From: Chlamydia crocodili
GTDB taxonomy: Bacteria; Chlamydiota; Chlamydiia; Chlamydiales; Chlamydiaceae
Direction of reading: 5' to 3'
DNA: 64,000 bases
NCBI RefSeq assembly: GCF_018343815.1
Contig: NZ_CP060791.1
Coordinates: forward strand, 824,113-888,112
In this document: piece after piece, positions 26,201 through 33,486 of the stretch
How the letters are laid out: every line of letters begins with the position of its first letter
Numbering within the stretch: the stretch's first letter is position 1
The notes under the pieces: model-generated
Database searches by the model: none
Seen by the model: only the letters and a program-made list of their open reading frames with translations
Told to the model about the DNA's origin: nothing
Program-made: the position numbers and the translations under genes

Positions 26201-29005
26201 TTAAAATACCACTCTACTCCCGGCGTTTACATAATGGGAGGTTGTGGATGAAGATAGATCCAGTTGGTAGTTCAAGAAAGCAATTATATTGTGTAATAGA
26301 TGGATAGAGTTTCTTCCTTCAACATGCAAGTTATGACGTGCTACTGGGGATCCTGAGGTTGTCCAGGATCCATTACTTGCCAGTAGTGTTGTGAGGACTT
26401 TTGGCTTTTGTCTATAGATTGAGGGCTGATAGGCGAGTTGGAATTCCCAAAGATTTGCTAAATAGGTATCTGAAAGCCAGAAAGTTTGTATTCCTATAGG
26501 CAAAGCTATGTCAATCAATGGGTGTTGATTAGAGAATTTTCTAGGAAAATCTCCAGTTTCATTGATTTTCGTTTGCTCTACGCGTACGCCTCTTAGTTGA
26601 ATAAATGGTGTGAAGTAGTGATTCAAAAAAGCAAGCTTTTCATGAAGATAGCAGCCTATACGTGCACTGAGAGCGTGATCTCTAAATTCCGTTTTGGATT
26701 GTTTATTTTGTGTATAAAAACTTTGCATATGATGATCGCCATAACAATAGCTTAGAGAAGCTGTAGTTATAAGGTGTTCATTAAACCAGGGCATTTGCAA
26801 AGATAAGCCTAAGAGATAGCTATGAGAGTCAATTTTATTTTTTGATATGTGTTCTTTCATCTTCCCACTTATTTGTGAGAATGTGAGTAAGAACCTACAA
26901 TTAGTTTCTGAAGAAAGAAGACATTCGCCACTATACCCTAAAGATCTCGAGGAGAATCCTAAAATTGTATCTTTATCTTTTTGATATCTATGCGTTCCTA
27001 GTCCTTGACCTTGCAAATAAAAAGACGGGGAAGACTCGTTTATTAATGAAGGATAGAAAGCTGTAGCGCTATAGGCTGTTTGCCAGAGAGTGTTTGCCAC
27101 CAAATCAGCACGGTGTTGAGGATTGACTGTATATCCTGTTGGCATCCAATTAGCATAAAGATACCTATGTTTTGAGTTTGTCGTATCTAATGATGTTGTG
27201 ATGGATGGTACTATGATTTCTTCCCAATATGGAGTCCATATGCCTTGATGACCATAATGTTTGTGAGAATTTATTGAGTGAATATCAAAATCGTTAGTTG
27301 TGATTAAATTGTTTGGTATTTCAGAGAGATGTAGAAGAGGAACCCTGTCTATGGATTGAGAGAGGTCCACGCTATCATAGGGATCACGATAATATTCATT
27401 CCAAAGAGATAAAGAACCCAATATGGAAATCTTTGCATCGGTATTCTCAGTGTATCTACCTGATGATCCTCCTGGATAAATCCAAATAGTTGGAGGACTA
27501 TTGCTGTTCAAAACTTCCGTAAGGAGAATGGCAACATTTTTTATTTGTAGATTACTGTCTTTTATTGCGTCGCTTTTTTGTTGAGTTTTAATGGTAACAT
27601 CTCTGCCCAAACAAAAATGTGTATTGTCCTCTGATGTAATTTTATATACTGATAGCCTGGCTCCATTTTCTACAGATATAATACCATGTTTAATTGTCAG
27701 TTCATCACCATAGCTAGTTTGAACATTTCTAACGTTTGTAGATAAGTTAGATTGAACCTTAGCGCCTGAAAAAACCACAGCCCCTGTATGCTTGGCTTCA
27801 GGGTTAATGATAAAAGAAGTCAAATTTCTAGTATCTATTGTATCGAAAAGGTAAATATGTTGATTTTGAGTGGCGCCTAAAGATAGGGTATGATTAGAGG
27901 AGAAAAACATAGCTGATCTCCAGACACCAACTCTATCTATTGCAATGTTGTTATCAAAAATTATATTGCCATGATCAGCTGAGATCTTAGTAGTGCCGTT
28001 GTCTGTTTGTCCGTAAAATGCACCTCCCCAACAAGCCGTATTATTGAAAAAGTAGACAGGACCATTATTTTCGATGGTTAAATTCTGATAGGAAAGGGCT
28101 CCTCCAGCGTGAGCAGCTGAGTTTCCATCAAATATCAAAGATTGTTTGTTATTTTTGATCGTGATTAGTGAGACACTATTGATAGCTCCGCCATTTCCAT
28201 TTGCATTAGACGTACCGTTACAAGCAGCGTTACTAAAAAACGTAATAGGCGCATAGTTGTCGGTAATACTTGTAGAAGTAGTAGAGTAAATGGCTCCGCC
28301 TTTTCCAGCCTTATTGCTGTTAAATAGGATTTCTCCAGTGTTGCGAGTAAATTCACAGGATTTTGTATAAATCGCTCCTCCGAGTCCATTTATGTGATAA
28401 CCGCGGTTGTTATCAAATCGCATCGTGGAAGCATTATCGAGAAATTTACATGTTTCTGAAGAACAAATAGCGCCGCCATTTGTTTTAGTTAAGTTAGAGA
28501 TGAAAAAAAACTCTTTATTATTAAAAGAGGCTTCGAAATTTTTCCCATATACAGCACCTCCGGCGCTGTTCCCGGAAGCATTCTTCTGATTAAAAGCACT
28601 ATTTTGGTAAAAGATAATACGAGCATTTTTTGATATAATTACATTTTCAGTAGAGGAAATCGCTCCACCATTATTGGTAGCTCTATTATCTCCAAAGAAA
28701 ATAGGTTGGGTATTGTTTGTAAGATTGCAAGATCTACAACTAATCACACCACCATTATCTACATTAGATTGGCATATAAATACTTTAGGTTGCTTATCAT
28801 AGGAGATGACAATGTCTTCTGAAGGACTACGCAATACTCCATAATTCTTTTGTAAAGGAGCTTGATTTATAAGAGTTAATGCAAAATCTAAATAATAAAG
28901 TTGTTTATGGATCCCCTCAGAAGGTATCATAATGTCGTTGCTATAGATAATGCTGTGAGCACAAGTCGATAAGATGAGAGAATAAAGAAGAGATTTTAGA
29001 GACAT
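26201..29005 (-). CDS. pmp: Polymorphic membrane protein, E/F-type (B copy, pair 2)
   Basis: Autotransporter, 934 aa. The signal peptide covers roughly residues 1-22. The passenger carries nine GGA-type motifs such as GGAISST, GGAVYGK, GGAICSS and GGALSYQ, and many FxxN motifs. A YGHQGIWTPYW middle-domain signature and PTGYTVNPQHRADLVANTLW precede a barrel ending in AGSRVVF. It shares the barrel end YQLDLSSSTTSHY with the 33487 copy, marking these two as the same B sub-type. The conserved TAGACA/TATAGG promoter lies 38-67 nt upstream. First gene of its pair. PmpF-like by gene order, but this is an inference. Confidence 0.93.
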   Translation of the reverse strand: MSLKSLLYSLILSTCAHSIIYSNDIMIPSEGIHKQLYYLDFALTLINQAPLQKNYGVLRSPSEDIVISYDKQPKVFICQSNVDNGGVISCRSCNLTNNTQPIFFGDNRATNNGGAISSTENVIISKNARIIFYQNSAFNQKNASGNSAGGAVYGKNFEASFNNKEFFFISNLTKTNGGAICSSETCKFLDNASTMRFDNNRGYHINGLGGAIYTKSCEFTRNTGEILFNSNKAGKGGAIYSTTSTSITDNYAPITFFSNAACNGTSNANGNGGAINSVSLITIKNNKQSLIFDGNSAAHAGGALSYQNLTIENNGPVYFFNNTACWGGAFYGQTDNGTTKISADHGNIIFDNNIAIDRVGVWRSAMFFSSNHTLSLGATQNQHIYLFDTIDTRNLTSFIINPEAKHTGAVVFSGAKVQSNLSTNVRNVQTSYGDELTIKHGIISVENGARLSVYKITSEDNTHFCLGRDVTIKTQQKSDAIKDSNLQIKNVAILLTEVLNSNSPPTIWIYPGGSSGRYTENTDAKISILGSLSLWNEYYRDPYDSVDLSQSIDRVPLLHLSEIPNNLITTNDFDIHSINSHKHYGHQGIWTPYWEEIIVPSITTSLDTTNSKHRYLYANWMPTGYTVNPQHRADLVANTLWQTAYSATAFYPSLINESSPSFYLQGQGLGTHRYQKDKDTILGFSSRSLGYSGECLLSSETNCRFLLTFSQISGKMKEHISKNKIDSHSYLLGLSLQMPWFNEHLITTASLSYCYGDHHMQSFYTQNKQSKTEFRDHALSARIGCYLHEKLAFLNHYFTPFIQLRGVRVEQTKINETGDFPRKFSNQHPLIDIALPIGIQTFWLSDTYLANLWEFQLAYQPSIYRQKPKVLTTLLASNGSWTTSGSPVARHNLHVEGRNSIHLLHNIIAFLNYQLDLSSSTTSHYVNAGSRVVF

Positions 29006-29042
29006 ATCTGAAAAAAAACATAGTTATGATATGGTTTTCCCT

Positions 29043-29072
29043 CCTATAAAATACTTCTTTTATCTTTGTCTA
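29043..29072 (-). promoter_or_regulatory. Conserved pmp E-pair promoter (pair 2)
   Basis: Minus strand: TAGACA (29072-29067), 18-nt spacer, TATAGG (29048-29043). The leader that follows shares GGGAAAACCATATC and TCAGATATG with the leader of the 33487 gene (GGGAAACCATATC, TCAGATATG). Confidence 0.65.
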
Positions 29073-29181
29073 GAATTTCTATACGAATTTACTGCTGATA
29101 TTGTAGATATAAAAAGATAAGTACCAGTTTCTTTTGTTGTTAGAATATAAGGCTATTTCTTTAATATTATTCTATAAATGA

Positions 29182-29213
29182 AGAAGGTTTGTTTTTAGTA
29201 AAACAAACCTTCT
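29182..29213 (-). terminator. Hairpin terminator after the mini-Pmp gene
   Basis: A perfect 14-bp stem (29182-29195 with 29200-29213) with a 4-nt loop, starting about 65 nt beyond the mini-Pmp stop codon. The downstream U-run on the minus strand is weak. Confidence 0.65.
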
Positions 29214-29278
29214 AATATCGTTTATTTTTAAAAATAAATTAGCAGATTGAGAGCTTCCTAAACTTTATCTTTATAGTT

Positions 29279-30349
29279 TTAGAAAGAGAGTTTCCCTCCA
29301 CCCAGTATGTAATGGCTACATGTAGATGAAGAGATATCACATTGATAATCAAAGTTTATATGTAGATGTTTGAATAATCGCGTTTCATTTTTAAGATTTA
29401 TAGAAAAAGCATGATAGTTCACATCTGTAGGTGAAGAAATCCAAGAGCCGTTATCTGCTACTAATACGGAACCCACTAAAGGTGTTTTTCTTAGGAGTGT
29501 TGGTCTATAAGCAACTTCTAATTCCCAAATGGATGGGCAGCATCCATGGAAGGCTAATTTATTATGCAATCCGAAGGGTAGGCTGACATCAACAAGATCA
29601 TCAGGTGTTACGAAAGTACGTACGCGAGCACCGTCTTCTGTGAAGCTATCTTGTTTTGAGATAAAGGCTTGATAGCGGAAAAATGGAATGATAGTCAAAC
29701 GATCATTTGTTCTAGCCTTTAAAGGGAAGTAAAAGGAGAGAGCGCTACCTACGGTTTGACTTTCGAATGAGCCATAGCAAGCTCCTAAAAGTTGACGATG
29801 AGTATAGTTTAGCTCATGAAGACCTTGGGTATAGAGATAGTTTCCTGATAGGATAAATTTCCCTTTAAAACAATGGATTTCCCAGTAACTTCCTAAGGAT
29901 AAATAATCTGATGCTACTTCATTATGACCAATATTAGCATTAGCATTGGTATGCTGGGAAGCAAATTTAAAACCAATTTTGTAAAGGGAAGGAGATCCAA
30001 AGGAGATACCAGTATAGTATCCTGTACCATCCATATGGAATCCTACTTTTTCCCCGATATCTTGTTGATAAAGACAGAGACCTAAAGCACCACCTTCAAT
30101 ATCAAAATAAAAGGATTTATCACTTAGAGATTCTAAAGATAACCTGGATGCATTCATTCCAGATGTTGCAGCGTAGGTAGATTGCCAAAAGATATTCCCT
30201 ACAAAATCCCCTTTGCGATCTGTCTTTATTTCGATTTCTTTAGTTGTTGGATTTGTAGAGGTTTGAGTTGCATCATCAGCATATGCATTGCTAAACAGTG
30301 CAAGAGTAAGACTTATAGATGTGAAGTATTTCGTTAATTTAGATCCCAT
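29279..30349 (-). CDS. Mini-Pmp: signal peptide plus autotransporter barrel only
   Basis: A 356-aa intact ORF. A signal peptide (cleavage expected after LFSNAYA) is followed by about 30 residues rich in Thr, Asn and Lys and then directly by a Pmp-type beta-barrel, starting with FVGNIFWQSTYAATSGM and ending in GGGKLSF. There is no passenger with GGAI/FxxN repeats and no middle domain, whereas neighbouring Pmps are 930-970 aa. The barrel motifs SFYFDIEGGALGLCLYQQD and SSSTCSHY mark it as E/F-type. GAGAG precedes the ATG. It has its own leader and terminator, so it is a separate transcription unit. It could be a deletion derivative of a full Pmp, but the clean fusion of signal and barrel and the open frame suggest it is still expressed. 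Confidence 0.85.
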   Translation of the reverse strand: MGSKLTKYFTSISLTLALFSNAYADDATQTSTNPTTKEIEIKTDRKGDFVGNIFWQSTYAATSGMNASRLSLESLSDKSFYFDIEGGALGLCLYQQDIGEKVGFHMDGTGYYTGISFGSPSLYKIGFKFASQHTNANANIGHNEVASDYLSLGSYWEIHCFKGKFILSGNYLYTQGLHELNYTHRQLLGACYGSFESQTVGSALSFYFPLKARTNDRLTIIPFFRYQAFISKQDSFTEDGARVRTFVTPDDLVDVSLPFGLHNKLAFHGCCPSIWELEVAYRPTLLRKTPLVGSVLVADNGSWISSPTDVNYHAFSINLKNETRLFKHLHINFDYQCDISSSTCSHYILGGGKLSF

Positions 30350-30652
30350 ATCATTCTCTCGGGGCTTATGTAGATTGCGAACATAATCCCCGTAGTATTT
30401 AGAGTATCGTATAATCGAGATGGGGGATTTACTCTAAATAATCTACAGATAATCAAACATTTTGGGAATACATAGATTATATTTTATTCTTTCTAAATGA
30501 ATGTTTTTATTGTGTATTTTGTGAAGTAGATGTCTGTGTTATTATGAGAATTTAGAAAGTATTAACTTTTACTTCATAAGCGATTTCTGAGATCCCATGC
30601 CCTTTTTTCATTTAGGATAGATAATACTTTCTTATAACAAGTTTGGCATTTC
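30350..30652. other. 303-nt intergenic region between mini-Pmp and pair 3
   Basis: No gene seen. The half next to the mini-Pmp start holds a structured inverted-repeat block (30369-30447). The other half, 30450-30650, is AT-rich and shows nothing beyond short homopolymers. Confidence 0.6.
30369..30447 (-). promoter_or_regulatory. Interleaved inverted repeats in the mini-Pmp leader
   Basis: Three exact complementary pairs in 79 nt: TGTAGAT 30369-30375 with 30441-30447; AATCCCC 30385-30391 with GGGGATT 30423-30429; and an 11-bp pair 30396-30406 with 30430-30440. The second and third cross, so RNA could form a pseudoknot or alternative hairpins; on DNA they could be a regulator's binding site. 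It lies 20-98 nt before the ATG at 30349. Confidence 0.5.
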
Positions 30653-33484
30653 TTAAAATTCTAGGGTACTACCTGCTTTTAGATAGTTGCAGAATGTAGA
30701 AGAAGAGAAATTCGCTTGGTAATCTAAAAAGACTTTTAGATTTGAGAATAGATAGGTTTCATTGCCTACAGCAAACGCTAGTGCATTACGTGCAACGTGA
30801 GTACCTTCGGATTCCCAAGATCCCTTACTTGTTAATAGTGTAGTGCGCAATTCAGGATAGTGTCTATAGATCACAGGATGGTAGGCAAGTTGTAGTTTCC
30901 AAGAGGATAGAAGATGTACATCATGTGACCATTGGCAGAGAATCCCCATAGGTAGGGTAACATTATATAGTGGATGAATAACCGCAAAGCTTCTTGCATA
31001 ATCTCCGATTTCTGAGAAACTAGATAATGATCCTCTAAAGGCCATAGCTTCTATGAATAGAGCACAGTCAAAACCTTCATAAATTGGATTTAGCTCAAAT
31101 GTGGTGTTGAAAGATGCTGCAAAGCTATGGCTATAGAAATCTCCACGAGAGATTTTGTTCTCTTTTCTATAGTTGTGTTTTGTTTTGTGAGAGCCATAGT
31201 TATAAATCAATGTTGTGGTTGTAATTACATCCTTATCAAACCAAGGAAGGCGCAGCTGCATACCCGCAACATAGTTTTTCGAAGAAAGCTTATTTTCTGA
31301 TTCCTTTTCTTTAAGATGGGCAAAATGCTGAGCAAAGGAAAAAGAGATTCTCTGTTGTGTTTCTTTTACTGAAGATGTGCCTACAGCATATCCTGAGGAT
31401 TCCATGCGGAATCCAGGTTTCTTCAGACGATTGTCTTGATGAATCGATGTTATCAATCCCTGTCCTTGCAGTTCAAAGATAGCGGGAATTTCCATGATAT
31501 CAGGAAACGTGCGCATGCTTGACATCGTTGTATAGAAAGTCTCCCAAAGAGCATTAGCAACAAGTACTGTTTGGTATTTTGGATTAGGGAGGTAGTGCGT
31601 TGGTGTCCAATCTCCATACAGGTATTTATGATTAGTATTGGCTTTATCTGCTGAGGTACTGTCTGTGACGGTTGTCTTAGCTTCCCATTTTAAAGCCCAT
31701 AATCCCTGATAACCGTAATGCTCTGTATCATTAATCGCATTGACATTGAGGTTGTCTAAAGTAATTTTCGAAGCCGTATTATCACAAAGATAGAGTAGGG
31801 GAATATGATTCCTACCTTGAGATAGATCTAGAGTATCGTAGGGGTTATTGCCTTCTTCATCAGTTAGTGTAAGATTTCCCGATAGGGTGATGGAAGCTGC
31901 AGTATTTTCTGCAAATGTTGTTGTGGCCCCAGCTGTTGTTGTAGCTGAAGGATAGATCCATAATTTTGCAGGTTGTGATCCTGAAAGTAGTGAAGGAAGG
32001 TTTAGACCAAGATCTGTTATTGTCGCTGTAGCAGTTTTCACACTATCACTTTGTTCTTTTGCTGCGAGAGTTCCTCCGCTTCCAAGGCATAACCTGCCAC
32101 CGGTTTGCTCAAATTGGTAGGTAGCTATTCCTGCACCATCTTCGATGGCAAGAACCCCATTTTTAAGCTCTACTTTAGTTTTAGATTGTGAAAACAGATT
32201 CTTCTCTGTTTTCAGATCTTCGTAGACAGTAGCTCCTGAAAAAACCACACAGCCTTGATGATCGCTATGGGGATTGATGACTATACTAGATCCCGTACCG
32301 TCATGTTCTATAGGATCGTAAAAAAGAATAGCTCGGGAGTATTTCGCTCCTAACTCTATTTTAGAGTTATTTCCTACATTTATGGCATTTCTATATATAT
32401 CCCCACTAACAGGAAGACAAAGGTTATTGCTGAAAGTTACATTGCCGTAATCTGCAGATATAGATAGAGATCCGCTGCTTATAGCTCCGCCTTTTTCTGC
32501 AGAATTATCAAGGAAATATATGTCATGATTTTCGCTAATATTTAAAGAGCTACATTGAACAGCTCCTCCTGATCCTGTGGAGGAATTATTTTGGAAAATG
32601 ATTTTTCCAGAATTTCCAGTAAATCCTAAAGAGTTAGCTGTTATACCGCCTCCATTAGAATTATTTGTTCCGCCTAGATTAGAAGATACATTATTTGAAA
32701 AGACGATATTTCCTTGATTGTTAGAAAAAGTACAACCACCGTATGAAGCAATTCCTCCACCTGTTCCTGCACGATTATCAATAAATAAAATGTCTTTAGT
32801 ATTCTTCGAGCTTTCGAAACTATTTGTTCGTATAGCCCCACCTCTACCCGTATCCCATAGGGATAAGTTACTATAAAAGAGACATGGCGCTTTATTATCT
32901 GATAACGTGATGGTATTTGTTGTTTGTATAGCCCCTCCATCAGTAACTGAGGAGTTCATTAAGAAATAAACAGGTTGTTTGTTATTAGTTATTCCAAGTT
33001 GGTCTGCTCGTATAGCTCCTGCCAAAGAAAATATACTAGCGTTGATATCGGTAGAGCTATTTCTTGCTGAGTTATTGGAAAATAGAATAAAGCCATTGTT
33101 ACCAGATATCTGCAATTTATTTGCAAAAAATGTTCCCCCTGCTTTTTGTGTACTGTTGTTTACAAAGATCATAGGGCCTTGCGTATTGCAAATATCTAAG
33201 TTGTGACAATCTAAAACAGCGCCTTGTGAAATTGTTAGTTGTGCGGAGGCTATGAGTTTTTGATAACCATCTAAAGTAAGGGAAGTTGCTCCACGTGTAT
33301 TTCCTAATAAATTTGTCTCCTCCATATAAGCTTCTAAAGAATCAGGGAAAGAGGGAAGACCTAAGGAAGGGATAATGAAGGGGAAAGATAGATCTCTAGC
33401 TTCTAAGGAAGTAATAAAGGTTAGAGAAAACAGAGCAAGTAGACGTAGAGAGAGATTGCGCATGAGTATCTTTTTAAGCTTCAT
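30653..33484 (-). CDS. pmp: Polymorphic membrane protein, E-type (A copy, pair 3)
   Basis: Autotransporter, 943 aa from ATG 33484 (MKLKKILMRNLSL); a GTG at 33499 is also in frame but would overlap the preceding gene, and ATG 33463 gives a cleaner signal peptide ending in SLEA. The passenger has about eight GGA-type motifs (GGAIQTT, GGAIRTN, GGGIASY, GGAVQCS, GGAISSG). The middle domain shows YGYQGLWALKW, and the barrel ends in AGSTLEF. It starts two nt after the stop of the 33487 gene, so the two are almost certainly translated from one transcript. PmpE-like, more diverged than the 17398 and 23342 copies. Confidence 0.93.
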   Translation of the reverse strand: MKLKKILMRNLSLRLLALFSLTFITSLEARDLSFPFIIPSLGLPSFPDSLEAYMEETNLLGNTRGATSLTLDGYQKLIASAQLTISQGAVLDCHNLDICNTQGPMIFVNNSTQKAGGTFFANKLQISGNNGFILFSNNSARNSSTDINASIFSLAGAIRADQLGITNNKQPVYFLMNSSVTDGGAIQTTNTITLSDNKAPCLFYSNLSLWDTGRGGAIRTNSFESSKNTKDILFIDNRAGTGGGIASYGGCTFSNNQGNIVFSNNVSSNLGGTNNSNGGGITANSLGFTGNSGKIIFQNNSSTGSGGAVQCSSLNISENHDIYFLDNSAEKGGAISSGSLSISADYGNVTFSNNLCLPVSGDIYRNAINVGNNSKIELGAKYSRAILFYDPIEHDGTGSSIVINPHSDHQGCVVFSGATVYEDLKTEKNLFSQSKTKVELKNGVLAIEDGAGIATYQFEQTGGRLCLGSGGTLAAKEQSDSVKTATATITDLGLNLPSLLSGSQPAKLWIYPSATTTAGATTTFAENTAASITLSGNLTLTDEEGNNPYDTLDLSQGRNHIPLLYLCDNTASKITLDNLNVNAINDTEHYGYQGLWALKWEAKTTVTDSTSADKANTNHKYLYGDWTPTHYLPNPKYQTVLVANALWETFYTTMSSMRTFPDIMEIPAIFELQGQGLITSIHQDNRLKKPGFRMESSGYAVGTSSVKETQQRISFSFAQHFAHLKEKESENKLSSKNYVAGMQLRLPWFDKDVITTTTLIYNYGSHKTKHNYRKENKISRGDFYSHSFAASFNTTFELNPIYEGFDCALFIEAMAFRGSLSSFSEIGDYARSFAVIHPLYNVTLPMGILCQWSHDVHLLSSWKLQLAYHPVIYRHYPELRTTLLTSKGSWESEGTHVARNALAFAVGNETYLFSNLKVFLDYQANFSSSTFCNYLKAGSTLEF

Positions 33485-33486
33485 AA

